Origin: Variovorax gossypii
GTDB taxonomy: Bacteria; Pseudomonadota; Gammaproteobacteria; Burkholderiales; Burkholderiaceae_C
Direction: 5' to 3'
Length of the DNA: 64,000 nt
Assembly: GCF_003965815.1 (NCBI RefSeq)
Contig: NZ_RXOE01000009.1
Location: 124,001 to 188,000 of the forward strand
Shown here: positions 1-9,981 of the stretch, piece after piece
Numbering within the stretch: the stretch's first letter is position 1
How the letters are laid out: every line of letters begins with the position of its first letter
Program-made: the position numbers and the translations under genes
Notes under the pieces: generated by a model
The model's input: only the letters and a program-made list of their open reading frames with translations
Database searches by the model: none
What the model was told of the DNA's origin: nothing

Positions 1-1
1 C

Positions 2-1405
2 CGCGGCGTGCTCCACTGGGCGCTGCTGCTGCCGCTGGCGATGCCGACCTACATCGTCGCCTTCGCCTACCTCGACCTGCTGCACCCCATCGGCCCCGTG
101 CAGGGCGCGATCCGCTGGATGCTGGGCTTCGACAGCCCGCGCCAGTTCCGCCTGCCCGACCTGCGCTCCATGCCCGGCGCGATCTTCGTGCTGGGATTCG
201 TGCTCTATCCGTACGTCTACATGACGGCGCGCGCGATGTTCATGACGCAGCCGGCGCACCTCATGGAAGCGGCACGCATGCTCGGCGAGAGCAGGCGCGG
301 CGCCTTCTTCCGCGTGGCGCTGCCGCTGGCACGGCCGGCGCTGGCCGTGGGGCTGAGCCTCGCGCTGCTCGAGACACTCAACGACATCGGCGCTTCCGAA
401 TTCCTCGGCGTGAACACGCTGACTGTGGCGGTCTACACCACCTGGATCACTCGCTCCGACCTCGCCGGCGCAGCGCAGATCGCCTGCGCGATGCTGTTCG
501 TGGTGGTGGCATTGGTCTGGCTGGAGCGCAACGGCCGGCGGCACCAGCGCTTCGGCTCGGCCCAGCGCATGCGCGCGGTGCAGCCGCGCCGGCTGCGTGG
601 CGGCGCGGCCTGGGCCGCGACGGCTGCCGCAGCGTTGCCGGTGCTGATCGGCTTCGTGGCTCCCGCTGCCTACCTCGTCTGGGAAAGCGCCAAGCGGCTG
701 CGCCAGGGCGGTGGCATTTCGCAGGGACTGGTCGCGAGCCTGGGCAACACGCTGACACTGGCTTCGGGCGTCACCGTCGTCGCGGTGGCGGCGGGGCTGG
801 TCGTGGCGTGGGCCGCGCGCAGCCAGGGCTCGGGCCCCGGCCGCGCCCGCTGGCAGGCGCGCGCCGCGACGCTGGGCTACGCGGTGCCCGGCACGGTGCT
901 GGCCATCGGGCTGCTCACGCCGGCGCTGGCTTTCGACGCGGCGCTGGCCACGGCCTTCGGCTGGCAGGGCCTGCCGCTCATGAGCTGCGGCGTGGTGCTG
1001 GTCGTGGCCTGTGCGATCCGCTTTCTGGCAATGCCGGTCGGCGGCATCGAGGCCGGCCTCTCGCGCATTCCTCCCGCCATCGAACAGGCATCGCGCCTGC
1101 TCGGCGAAACCACCGCCGGCACGCTGCGCCGCGTGCACCTGCCGCTGCTTCGCCCCGCCATGGCCTCCGCGGCGCTGCTGGTGTTCGTCGACGCGATGAA
1201 GGAACTGCCGGCCACGCTGCTGCTGCGACCCGCCAACTTCGATACCCTGGCCACCTGGCTCTATGCCGAGGCCGCGCGCGGCACGTACGAGGAAGGCGCG
1301 ATCGCCGCGCTCGCCATCGTGCTGGCCGGCCTGCTGCCCGTGGTGCTGCTCGCGCGCAACCAGCTGGGCACGCCTTCGGCCACACTGGCCGCCGAGAAGA
1401 CATGA
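2..1405 (+). CDS. ABC transporter permease, FbpB/ThiP type (5' end outside window)
   Basis: This is an inner-membrane permease of a binding-protein-dependent importer, most like the iron(III) FbpB family. The reading frame is open from the first complete codon, so the gene starts upstream; the GTG at 8 is only an internal codon. Two homologous halves are visible. Each has an EAA-type cytoplasmic loop that contacts the ATPase: EAARMLGE near window residue 85 and EQASRLLGE near residue 360. Hydrophobic segments surround both. It ends at TGA 1403-1405, one base before the ATPase gene, so the two are co-transcribed. The substrate is inferred from family only (iron is most likely; thiamine or a sulfonate is possible), and the binding protein must lie outside the window. 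Confidence 0.85.
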   Translation, partial: RGVLHWALLLPLAMPTYIVAFAYLDLLHPIGPVQGAIRWMLGFDSPRQFRLPDLRSMPGAIFVLGFVLYPYVYMTARAMFMTQPAHLMEAARMLGESRRGAFFRVALPLARPALAVGLSLALLETLNDIGASEFLGVNTLTVAVYTTWITRSDLAGAAQIACAMLFVVVALVWLERNGRRHQRFGSAQRMRAVQPRRLRGGAAWAATAAAALPVLIGFVAPAAYLVWESAKRLRQGGGISQGLVASLGNTLTLASGVTVVAVAAGLVVAWAARSQGSGPGRARWQARAATLGYAVPGTVLAIGLLTPALAFDAALATAFGWQGLPLMSCGVVLVVACAIRFLAMPVGGIEAGLSRIPPAIEQASRLLGETTAGTLRRVHLPLLRPAMASAALLVFVDAMKELPATLLLRPANFDTLATWLYAEAARGTYEEGAIAALAIVLAGLLPVVLLARNQLGTPSATLAAEKT

Positions 1406-1406
1406 C

Positions 1407-2090
1407 ATGAGCTCCCCACTGCATCTCGACGCGATCAGGCTCGCCTACGACACGCCGCGCGGCCCGCACACGGTTGTCGACGGCTTCTCGCTGTCGCTGG
1501 AAGCAGGCGACATCGCCTGCCTGTTCGGGCCCTCCGGCTGCGGCAAGACGACGGTACTGCGCGCCATCGCGGGCTTCGAGCCGGTGCGCGCCGGCACGAT
1601 CCGGCTCGGCGAGGTGCTGCTGTCGTCCGGCCAAAAGCACCTGCCACCCGAGCAGCGCCGCGTGGGCATGATGTTCCAGGAGTACGCGCTGTTCCCGCAC
1701 CTGTCGGCCGCGAAGAACGTGGCCTTCGGGCTGCGCCGGCTGGATCGCGCCGCGCAGCAGGCGCGGGTTGCGGAAATGCTCGCGCTGGTCGGACTGGCCG
1801 ATGCGGGCGAGCGCTATCCGCACGAGCTTTCCGGCGGCCAGCAGCAGCGCATCGCGCTGGCCCGCGCGCTCGCGCCCTCGCCGGCCCTGCTGCTGCTCGA
1901 CGAGCCCTTCTCCAATCTCGACGGCGGCACGCGCGAGCGGCTGACGGCGGAAGTGCGCGACATCCTCAAGCAGGCCGGTCAGACCGCCATCCTGGTCACG
2001 CACAACGAGGCAGAAGCCCACGCGATGGCCGACCGCATCGGCGTGATGCACGGCGGACGCATCACGCACTGGCTCGATACCGTGGCCTAG
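1407..2090 (+). CDS. ABC transporter ATP-binding protein, FbpC-like, short
   Basis: This is the cytoplasmic ATPase that powers the preceding permease. Visible motifs in order are Walker A GPSGCGKTT near residue 38, a Q-loop in MMFQEYALFPH, signature LSGGQQQRIALARA near 140, Walker B LLLLDEPFSNLD, and the H-loop VTHNEAEA. The ATG at 1407 is chosen because it follows the permease stop directly and opens with a normal ABC beta strand; upstream codons in this frame belong to the antiphase permease gene. At 227 residues it is much shorter than typical FbpC proteins (about 350) and lacks the C-terminal TOBE-type regulatory domain. Inhibition through that domain is therefore absent or supplied elsewhere. 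Confidence 0.88.
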   Translation: MSSPLHLDAIRLAYDTPRGPHTVVDGFSLSLEAGDIACLFGPSGCGKTTVLRAIAGFEPVRAGTIRLGEVLLSSGQKHLPPEQRRVGMMFQEYALFPHLSAAKNVAFGLRRLDRAAQQARVAEMLALVGLADAGERYPHELSGGQQQRIALARALAPSPALLLLDEPFSNLDGGTRERLTAEVRDILKQAGQTAILVTHNEAEAHAMADRIGVMHGGRITHWLDTVA

Positions 2091-2202
2091 CTGGCTTAGC
2101 ACAAGCCGCCCGTTTCACGAATGGGCTTTCCGGGAAAAGGTTGTTCGGGCTCGCAAGAATCGCGGCGTTCCGGACCTGCACCGCCCAACAAAGGAAAGCC
2201 CC

Positions 2203-2886
2203 ATGACGCAACAAGCCCTCACCCTAGTCAGCCACCTGCTGTGCCCCTACGTGCAGCGCGCCGCGATCGCGCTGCATGAAAAGAACGTGCCCTTCGAGCG
2301 CGTCGTGATCGACCTCGCCGACAAGCCCCAGTGGTTCCTCGACATCTCTCCGCTCGGCAAGGTGCCGCTGCTGAAAGTGCGGCGGCCCGACGGCAGCGAA
2401 GCCGTGCTGTTCGAGAGCAACGTGATCTGCGAGTACCTGGAAGAAACCCAGCCCGGCGCCCGCCTGCACCCCGAAGACCCGCTCACCCGCGCCGAGCACC
2501 GCGCATGGATGGAATTCGGCTCGGCCATCCTCGGCGACCTCTGGGGCTACGAGACCACGCAGGACGCGGCCGTGTTCGAGCAGAAGCGGCAGGCGCTGCT
2601 CGCCAAGTTCCAGCGCGTGGAAGCGGCGCTGGGCCAGGGCCCCTACTTCTCCGGCAGCGGCTTCAGCCTCGTCGATGCCGTGTTCGCGCCGGTGTTCCGC
2701 TATTTCGAGGTGTTCGACGCGATCAGCGACTCGCGCATCTTCGAGGCCCTGCCCAAGGTCGACGCATGGCGCAAGGCGCTGGCCGCGCGCCCCAGCGTGC
2801 GCGATGCGGTGGTGCCCGAGTACCCGCGACACCTGATGGAGTTCCTGAAGCGCCACCAGGCCCACCTGCTGACGCTGGCGGCTTGA
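2203..2886 (+). CDS. Glutathione S-transferase family protein
   Basis: A cytosolic GST of 227 residues. The N-terminal thioredoxin-like domain (about 1-85) carries CPYVQR near residue 14, the position of the catalytic Cys/Ser in omega- and beta-like classes. The cis-proline motif GKVPLL and the glutathione-binding ESNVICEYLE follow. The all-alpha C-terminal domain covers about 95-215. The Cys in CPY suggests a thiol-transfer or dehydroascorbate-reductase-like activity rather than a classical tyrosine GST, which is an inference. An AAGGAAAG Shine-Dalgarno lies about 8 bases before ATG 2203. It stands alone between the ABC operon and glyoxalase I, and both neighbours downstream fit thiol-based detoxification. 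Confidence 0.87.
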   Translation: MTQQALTLVSHLLCPYVQRAAIALHEKNVPFERVVIDLADKPQWFLDISPLGKVPLLKVRRPDGSEAVLFESNVICEYLEETQPGARLHPEDPLTRAEHRAWMEFGSAILGDLWGYETTQDAAVFEQKRQALLAKFQRVEAALGQGPYFSGSGFSLVDAVFAPVFRYFEVFDAISDSRIFEALPKVDAWRKALAARPSVRDAVVPEYPRHLMEFLKRHQAHLLTLAA

Positions 2887-2948
2887 TCGCCTCGCCGGGA
2901 GGCCCACAATAGCGGACTCCCTTTCGGACAACTACAAGGCACCACGAG

Positions 2949-3362
2949 ATGCGACTCCTCCACACCATGCTTCGCGTTGGCAACCTCCAGCGCTCCATCG
3001 ACTTCTACACCAAGGTGCTCGGCATGAACCTGCTGCGCACTTCCGAGAACCCCGAGTACAAGTACAGCCTCGCCTTCATCGGCTACGGCAACGGCAACCC
3101 CGACCAGGCCGAGATCGAGCTCACCTACAACTGGGGCACCGAAAGCTACGAACTCGGCACCGCCTACGGCCACATCGCGCTCGGCGTGCCCGACGCCTAC
3201 GCGGCCTGCGAGAAGATCAAGGCCGCGGGCGGCAACGTGACGCGCGAGGCCGGCCCGGTCAAGGGCGGCACCACCGTGATCGCGTTCGTGACGGACCCCG
3301 ACGGCTACAAGGTGGAACTCATTCAGCGCGACGAGAACGCCTCCGGCGGCGGCCTGCGCTGA
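2949..3362 (+). CDS. gloA: Lactoylglutathione lyase (glyoxalase I)
   Basis: Isomerises the methylglyoxal-glutathione hemithioacetal to S-lactoylglutathione. The 137-residue length and sequence are very close to E. coli GloA, starting MRLLHTMLRVG. The four metal ligands are in place: His5, Glu57, His75 and Glu123, shifted by one after residue 48 because of a single-residue insertion in the GNGNPDQ loop. The short form without the zinc-class insertions predicts a Ni/Co-dependent enzyme. It follows a GST gene on the same strand with a 62-base gap and precedes a DUF1697 gene, so it may be part of a small detoxification transcript. Confidence 0.95.
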   Translation: MRLLHTMLRVGNLQRSIDFYTKVLGMNLLRTSENPEYKYSLAFIGYGNGNPDQAEIELTYNWGTESYELGTAYGHIALGVPDAYAACEKIKAAGGNVTREAGPVKGGTTVIAFVTDPDGYKVELIQRDENASGGGLR

Positions 3363-3381
3363 CCACCACGCCCGACGAGCC

Positions 3382-3942
3382 ATGGCGAGCAGCGCGAAGA
3401 AGAAGCAGGCCGCGGTCCGTCATGTCGCGCTGCTGCGCGGCGTGAACGTCAACGGCATCACCATCAAGAGCGCGGACCTCAAGGCGCTCTTCGTCGAGCT
3501 GGGCTTCGGCGCGGTGCGCACCGTGCTCGCCAGCGGCAACGTGCTCTTCGACACCGATGAAAGCGATGCCGCCGCGCTGCGCACGCGCATCGAGCAGGCC
3601 CTGCGCAAGCGCTTCGGCTACGACGCCTGGATCGTGCTGCTCACGCAGAAGACCGTGGCGGAGATGGCATCGGGCTACCCCTTCGAGCGCATCGACGAGG
3701 AACGCCATCCGTACATAGTGTTCGGCTCCGACGCCGCGATGCTCGACGAGATCATGGAAAAGGCGGGCACGGTCGATGCCGGTACCGAGCAGCTGAAGCG
3801 CGGCAAGGGCGTGCTGTATTGGCAGTGCCCTCGCGGCGAGAGCCTCGAGACGCCGGTGGCCAAGCTGCTCGGCAAGGTCCGCTACAAGACGAGCACCACC
3901 ACGCGCAACCTGCGCACGGTGGAAAAGCTGCTAGGCGACTGA
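3382..3942 (+). CDS. DUF1697 domain-containing protein
   Basis: A 186-residue protein of the DUF1697 family, recognised by the N-terminal signature VALLRGVNVNG near residue 14, the following LASGNVLFD strand and the C-terminal TTRNLRTVEKLL. No enzymatic function is established for the family. Members are small soluble cytoplasmic proteins with a ferredoxin-like fold, and nothing here resembles a signal peptide or membrane segment. The start ATG at 3382 is 19 bases after gloA. Its stop TGA ends at 3942, directly abutting the stop codon of the convergent HAD gene at 3943, with no room for a terminator between them. Confidence 0.85.
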   Translation: MASSAKKKQAAVRHVALLRGVNVNGITIKSADLKALFVELGFGAVRTVLASGNVLFDTDESDAAALRTRIEQALRKRFGYDAWIVLLTQKTVAEMASGYPFERIDEERHPYIVFGSDAAMLDEIMEKAGTVDAGTEQLKRGKGVLYWQCPRGESLETPVAKLLGKVRYKTSTTTRNLRTVEKLLGD

Positions 3943-4674
3943 TCAGCAGCCCAGCAGATCGGCCAGCTGGTCGATGTCGCGCGCGTGCAGGTTGTTGTCC
4001 GGCTGCGGCGACACGTCCTTCGGCCTCGCGCGGCCGAACTCGTGGGGCCGCTCGATGTAGGCCGTCTTCAGGCCGCAGGTGCGCGCGGCGGCCAGGTCGT
4101 CGTGATGCGCGGCAGCCAGCATCACCTGTCCGGGCGTCGCGTCGAACACGCCCGCCACGCCGAGGTAGGTGCGCGGGTCGGGCTTGTAGGCCTTGAACAC
4201 TTCGGCCGACAGGATGCAATCCCAGGGCAGGCCGGCGCGCTTGGCCATCTCGGTGAGCAGGCCGATGTTGCCGTTCGACAGCGTGCAGATGGTGAACTTC
4301 TTCTTGAGCCGCGCGAGCCCCGCCACCGAATCGGGCCATGCCGACAGGCGATGCCAGGCACGGCTCAGGTCGCGCCTTGCGGCGGAGTCGATGCGATCGG
4401 CCAGGCTGAAGTCGTGCAGCACCTGGTCGAGCATGCTCAGGTGCAGCTCGTCGAGCAGCGTGAAGCCGCCCTCGCCCGCGGCGATGCGCTCCATCACCGC
4501 CTTCATGGCGGGCTGGTAGCCGGCGCGCCAGGCCAGCGCGAAGGCCGCACCGTCCACGCCCGGAAACACGCGCTCGACCTCGGCGGCGATGCCGCTGTGC
4601 CAGTCGACCACCGTTCCGAAGACGTCGAACGCGATGACCTTGAGGTCGCTCGCGTCGAAATCCGCGCTGCTCAT
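3943..4674 (-). CDS. Haloacid dehalogenase type II-like HAD hydrolase
   Basis: A 243-residue HAD-superfamily hydrolase close to type II 2-haloacid dehalogenases. Motif I is FDVFGTVVDW with nucleophile Asp17; the Val and second Asp pattern is typical of dehalogenases. Motif II is TLSNGN, the motif III lysine is in KAYKPDPRTY, and the C-terminal acidic motif is AAHHDDLAAA. Such enzymes hydrolyse C-Cl bonds of short 2-haloacids or, in other members, phosphate esters; true dehalogenase activity is not proven here. ATG 4674 was chosen as the only Met that places motif I normally. It lies downstream of edd and eda on the same strand with an 11-base gap after eda, so co-transcription with the Entner-Doudoroff genes is likely. 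Confidence 0.85.
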   Translation of the reverse strand: MSSADFDASDLKVIAFDVFGTVVDWHSGIAAEVERVFPGVDGAAFALAWRAGYQPAMKAVMERIAAGEGGFTLLDELHLSMLDQVLHDFSLADRIDSAARRDLSRAWHRLSAWPDSVAGLARLKKKFTICTLSNGNIGLLTEMAKRAGLPWDCILSAEVFKAYKPDPRTYLGVAGVFDATPGQVMLAAAHHDDLAAARTCGLKTAYIERPHEFGRARPKDVSPQPDNNLHARDIDQLADLLGC

Positions 4675-4685
4675 GGCACTGACGC

Positions 4686-5321
4686 TCAGCGCGACAGCTG
4701 GCTCGCGGCGCGTGCCAGTTGCTCGATGCGGGCCCAGTCGCCGTCGCGGATCGCGTCGGTCGGCACGATCCAGGAGCCGCCCACGCAGGCCACGTTCGAC
4801 AGCGCGAGGAACTCGGCCGCGTTGCCGGCGTGGATGCCGCCGGTCGGGCAGAAGGTGACGTCGCCGAACGGGCCCTGCCATGCCTTGAGCATGGGCAGGC
4901 CGCCGGCCTGCAGCGCGGGGAAGAACTTCAGCTGGGTGTAGCCGTCTTCCTGCGCCGTCATGATTTCGCTGCCGGTGGCCACGCCGGGCAGGAGCGGCAG
5001 GCCGATGTCGTGGCAGGCCTTGCCCACCGCGCGGGTGTAGCCGGGGCTCACGCCGAACTTGGCGCCGGCCAGTGCCGCAGCCTGCGCGTCGGCGGCGCTG
5101 CGGATGGTGCCTGCGCCGGCCACGGCCTCGGGCACGTCCTTGGCGATGGCCTCGATGCACTGCAGCGCCTGCGGCGTGCGCAGCGTGACCTCGAGCATGC
5201 GGATGCCGCCGGCCACCAGGGCGCGGGCGAGAGGAATGGCGTCTTTCACATCGTTCAGCACGATGACCGGAATGACCGGGGCATCGCGCATCACTTCGAG
5301 GGGGGTGAGTTTTTCAGTCAT
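4686..5321 (-). CDS. eda: 2-dehydro-3-deoxy-6-phosphogluconate aldolase
   Basis: Cleaves KDPG to pyruvate and glyceraldehyde 3-phosphate, the second step of the Entner-Doudoroff pathway. The class I aldolase residues are visible: Glu44 and Arg48 in EVTLRT, Thr72 in AGTIR, and Schiff-base Lys132 in QLKFFPA, with the phosphate-binding GGI loop near 160. ATG 5321 is preferred over the in-frame ATG at 5339 because a GGAG ribosome site sits 7 bases before it; this gives 211 residues, normal for Eda. It is 45 bases downstream of edd on the same strand, the classical edd-eda order. Confidence 0.95.
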   Translation of the reverse strand: MTEKLTPLEVMRDAPVIPVIVLNDVKDAIPLARALVAGGIRMLEVTLRTPQALQCIEAIAKDVPEAVAGAGTIRSAADAQAAALAGAKFGVSPGYTRAVGKACHDIGLPLLPGVATGSEIMTAQEDGYTQLKFFPALQAGGLPMLKAWQGPFGDVTFCPTGGIHAGNAAEFLALSNVACVGGSWIVPTDAIRDGDWARIEQLARAASQLSR

Positions 5322-5366
5322 TTCTTGGCTCCAATTCATTGCGCATCGCTTCGCGGGCAGCCCTGG

Positions 5367-7208
<1,842 letters not shown>

Positions 7209-7353
7209 GGGGGTCGATGGCTCTTGCTGCATGTCGCCAGGGCGACTGTGGGCCTGGAGGCCCATGGTAACAACTCAAGTGCGCGAGCCCGATGAAATCC
7301 GGGCGCAGGGCAATACGAATTTACCCATTTGCATCCTGTGACGAAGCACATGT

Positions 7354-7382
7354 GAAGAAGCCCGGCATGGCCGGGCTTCTTC
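7354..7382. terminator. Strong symmetrical hairpin between ompA-like gene and edd
   Basis: Arms 7354-7366 and 7370-7382 are a perfect 13-bp inverted repeat (GAAGAAGCCCGGC and its complement) around a 3-base loop. The outer part of the stem is purine-rich on one side and CTTCTTC on the other, so a partly pyrimidine 3' arm exists on both strands, but there is no long T tract beyond it. It lies 39 bases past the stop of the minus-strand ompA-like gene and before edd, the expected place for that gene's terminator. Confidence 0.65.
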
Positions 7383-7420
7383 TGCTGGAGTCGGTATCAG
7401 GGCAACGAGGGGCGCAGCCC

Positions 7421-7978
7421 TCAGTCGACCAGCTTGACCTCGACGCGGCGTGCCTCGGCGTTGTTGCCCGAACCGGCCGTCACCGCGGGCTTCTGCAGGT
7501 CGACCTTGGCGGCCGGCACGCCCAGGCCCACGAGCACGTCGCGCACCATCTCGGCGCGCTTCTTCGCGAGCTGCTCGTTGATGGCGGCATCGCCGGTGGT
7601 GTCGTGGAAGCCCGAGATCACCGCCTTGCGGCCGCTCTCGACGCCCTTGATGACCGCAGCCAGCGCTTCGGCGGCGCCAGGCGCGAGGTCGGCGCTGCCG
7701 GTCGCGAAATAGAAGTTCACCACGCCGTCGACCACGCGGATGCTCGCGCCGTCGGGGATGACCACGGTCACCGTCTCGGTGACTTCGGCCAGCCTGGGCG
7801 CCGCGCCGGCCGGCGGCGCCGAGATCACCACGGCCGCGGGCGCGGGTGCGGGCTTGGCGGCCGCCACGTTGTGGCCCTTGTGCCAGAGCACGATGCCGAC
7901 CACGAAGAAGATCACCAGGGCGATCAGCGCCATGACGAATCCGAGGATGAAGTTCTGTTGGCTGTCGTCGTCACTCAT
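7421..7978 (-). CDS. OmpA-family C-terminal domain protein with one membrane anchor
   Basis: A 185-residue envelope protein. Residues about 11-33 form one hydrophobic segment after a short acidic N-terminus, so the protein is probably anchored in the inner membrane with the rest in the periplasm. An Ala/Pro-rich linker follows. The OmpA-like peptidoglycan-binding domain covers about 75-183, recognised by NFYFATGSADL, ISGFHDTTGDAAINEQLAKKRAE and NNAEARRVEV. This family normally holds the envelope to the cell wall. The ATG at 7978 was chosen because the hydrophobic anchor begins right after it; in-frame codons further upstream give no family-like sequence. Confidence 0.85.
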   Translation of the reverse strand: MSDDDSQQNFILGFVMALIALVIFFVVGIVLWHKGHNVAAAKPAPAPAAVVISAPPAGAAPRLAEVTETVTVVIPDGASIRVVDGVVNFYFATGSADLAPGAAEALAAVIKGVESGRKAVISGFHDTTGDAAINEQLAKKRAEMVRDVLVGLGVPAAKVDLQKPAVTAGSGNNAEARRVEVKLVD

Positions 7979-8113
7979 CGGGGGTCTTGCTCCATAGGGA
8001 AGTGGCCGGTAAATAATGGTGCGGTGAACCATGATCAGGAAATTGTAGGTGCCGGTTCCGTCACGCCCGTGTCGGACCCTGCGCCGAACCCCGGTCCGCC
8101 GGGGCTCGATCCC

Positions 8114-8812
8114 ATGCCCAGGCCCCTGCGCGATCCGCAGCCGATGCTCGAGCGGGCCATCGCCGACTGGGGCGGGCACGAGGACCTCTGGCTATTCGGC
8201 TACGGCTCGCTGATCTGGCGGCCCGAATTCGGCTTCACCGAGCGCCGCCCGGCCTGGGTGCACGGCTGGCACCGGGCGCTGAAGATGTGGAGCCGCGTGA
8301 ACCGCGGCAGCGTGCAGACGCCCGGCCTCGTGTTCGGACTGCTCTCCGGCGGCAGCTGCCGCGGCATGGTGTTCCGCGTGCCGAAGGCCGATGGCCTCGA
8401 AACGCTGCACCGGCTCTGGCTGCGCGAGATGCCGACCGGCGTGTACGACCCGAAGTGGCTGCGCTGCGGCACGGCCGAGGGCAATGTGCGCGCGCTGGCG
8501 TTCACGCTCTCGCGGCGCAGCCCCAACTTCACGGGCGAACTCAGCGACGAGCGCTACCGCCACATCTTCGCCAATGCCGTGGGCCGCTACGGCAGTTCGC
8601 TCGACTACGCCCAGCAGACGCTGCTGGAACTGCAGCGCCATTCGATCCACGATGCCGCGCTGGCTCGGCTGGTGGCACTGGCCGAAGTGAGGCAGCAGCT
8701 CGCATCGGAGAACGCGGCTGATTGCGATGCGCCGCAGGCTCCGGTATATGTTCCAGGGTCGGCAGACAAGTCTTCTTCCCAACCTTCCGGATCCAACAAG
8801 GAAAACACATGA
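8114..8812 (+). CDS. chaC: Gamma-glutamylcyclotransferase, ChaC type
   Basis: A ChaC-family enzyme that releases 5-oxoproline and Cys-Gly from glutathione. The defining substrate-binding YGSLIW (in LFGYGSLIWRP) lies near residue 36, and GVYDPKWL and NFTGELSDERYRHIFANAVGRYGSS follow the family pattern, including the catalytic-type Glu in the middle region. ATG 8114 gives 232 residues, the length of E. coli ChaC; an in-frame GTG at 8069 would add 15 Pro-rich residues. The last 25 or so residues are Ser/Pro-rich and outside the conserved fold. Its TGA overlaps the sodC ATG (ATGA at 8809-8812), suggesting translational coupling of glutathione turnover with superoxide defence. Confidence 0.88.
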   Translation: MPRPLRDPQPMLERAIADWGGHEDLWLFGYGSLIWRPEFGFTERRPAWVHGWHRALKMWSRVNRGSVQTPGLVFGLLSGGSCRGMVFRVPKADGLETLHRLWLREMPTGVYDPKWLRCGTAEGNVRALAFTLSRRSPNFTGELSDERYRHIFANAVGRYGSSLDYAQQTLLELQRHSIHDAALARLVALAEVRQQLASENAADCDAPQAPVYVPGSADKSSSQPSGSNKENT

Positions 8813-9348
8813 ACCAAAGTCGTCTCATCGCCACCGGCGCCGCCCTCCTCGCCTCGGCCCTCCTGGCCGCCTGCGGCAGCATGGGCGGCAAGCCGAGCAC
8901 CGCCGTCGAGCTGGTGCCGACCGCCGCGATCACGCCCAACCCGACGCGCGGCACGGTGACCTTCACCGCCCTCGACCACGGCGTGCGCGTGGCCGGCGAG
9001 GTGCGCGGCCTGGTGCCGGGCAGCGAGCACGGCTTCCACATCCACGAAAAGGGCGACTGCGGCGACAACGGCAATGCCTCGGGCGGCCACTTCAACCCGA
9101 CCGGCGGCACGCACGGCAAGTTCGGCGCGCCGGGCAGCCATGCCGGCGAGTTGCCCAGCCTGGTGGCCGACGCCAAGGGCGTGGCCCGCTTCAGCGTGGA
9201 AGACCACTCGATCTCGCTCACCCCGGGCGCCGCCAACAGCGTGATCGGCCGCGCACTGGTGGTGCACCGCGACCCCGACGACTTCACGACGCAGCCCGCG
9301 GGCAACTCGGGCCCCCGCATCGCCTGCTCGGTGATCGCCAAGCCCTGA
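8809..9348 (+). CDS. sodC: Cu,Zn superoxide dismutase, lipoprotein
   Basis: Dismutates periplasmic superoxide. The signal peptide ends in lipobox LLAAC with Cys22, so the enzyme is probably anchored to a membrane by lipidation. Metal ligands are recognisable in GFHIHEKGDC, GGHFNPTGGTHG and VVHRDPDDF, and the conserved disulfide partner is Cys in GPRIACSVI near the C-terminus. At 179 residues it is a normal length. A good AAGGAAA ribosome site precedes ATG 8809, although the ATG also overlaps the chaC stop. The gene ends just before a purine-rich repeat and converges on the MobA-like gene. Confidence 0.94.
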   Translation: MNQSRLIATGAALLASALLAACGSMGGKPSTAVELVPTAAITPNPTRGTVTFTALDHGVRVAGEVRGLVPGSEHGFHIHEKGDCGDNGNASGGHFNPTGGTHGKFGAPGSHAGELPSLVADAKGVARFSVEDHSISLTPGAANSVIGRALVVHRDPDDFTTQPAGNSGPRIACSVIAKP

Positions 9349-9349
9349 T

Positions 9350-9382
9350 AGAAGAGAAAGAAGAGAAAGAAGAGAAGAAAGG
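9350..9382. repeat. Purine-only GA-rich microsatellite
   Basis: A 33-base stretch of pure A and G on the plus strand between sodC and the convergent nucleotidyltransferase gene. It is made of near-perfect copies of a 10-base unit (AGAAGAGAAA, then shortened copies). It starts two bases after the sodC stop and runs up to the stop codon of the convergent gene. Confidence 0.8.
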
Positions 9383-9952
9383 TTAGGCGCCCTCGCGCGC
9401 CAGCCACAGCGCCTCGGCCTGCGCCAGCGCCTCGGGTGTGTCGATGTCGGTCACCACGCCCACGTCGTCCACCGCGAGGTCGGCGACCGAGCCGATCGCG
9501 CGCATCGCTCGCAGCACCGACGCCGCGCCGGCCGCCCCTTCCAGCGCCGCAAGCTGCGCACCGCACACCGCGGCGAAGCCCACGGGGTGGCCGCGCTCAC
9601 CCTGGTATTGCGGCTGGACTGCATTCACCTCGCCTCCGAGAGCGGCTGCCACGACCTGAAGCGTCCCAGGCTGCACCAGCGGCAGGTCGCCCGGCAGGAT
9701 CAGCCAGCCCGCGGCGCCCGGCGTGGCACGCACGGCGGCCGCGATCGAATCTCCCATTCCGGGGTGCCCGGCGTCTTCCACATGCCAGGGCAGGCCGCTG
9801 GCGCGCACGGCGTCGAGCGTGCGCTCCAGCACCGGCCTTCCGGCCAGCAGCGCCTCGAGCTTGGAGCCGGTGCCGCCGGCCGCGATGAAGCGTTCGCCTC
9901 GGCCCGAGGCCAGCACGATCACCACCGGGGAATTCGCCTTCTGCATCGTCAT
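9383..9952 (-). CDS. MobA-like NTP transferase domain protein (MocA-type)
   Basis: A 189-residue nucleotidyltransferase of the MobA/MocA group. The N-terminal VVIVLASGRGERF is a variant of the nucleotide-binding LAAGxGxRxG loop, GSKLEALLAGRPVLERTL follows, and the metal-binding ILPGDLPLV motif near residue 88 contains the catalytic Asp. The late GHPVGF motif is typical of molybdenum cofactor cytidylyltransferases. Family knowledge suggests it attaches CMP or GMP to molybdopterin for a hydroxylase or related enzyme, but no molybdoenzyme lies nearby, so the substrate is open. ATG 9952 or the Met two codons later (9946) could be used. It is divergent from pdxH with only 29 bases between starts. 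Confidence 0.8.
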   Translation of the reverse strand: MTMQKANSPVVIVLASGRGERFIAAGGTGSKLEALLAGRPVLERTLDAVRASGLPWHVEDAGHPGMGDSIAAAVRATPGAAGWLILPGDLPLVQPGTLQVVAAALGGEVNAVQPQYQGERGHPVGFAAVCGAQLAALEGAAGAASVLRAMRAIGSVADLAVDDVGVVTDIDTPEALAQAEALWLAREGA

Positions 9953-9981
9953 GGGCCGAGTATGTGCGCAACAATCCCGGC

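Noticed and set aside
7292..8113. Extension of chaC upstream to 7292
   Set aside because: This part is antisense to the OmpA-domain gene and lacks ChaC-like sequence; the family begins near 8114.
9964..9981. GTG start for pdxH six codons upstream
   Set aside because: The added residues are not family-like and overlap the upstream divergent gene's leader; ATG 9982 is the better start.
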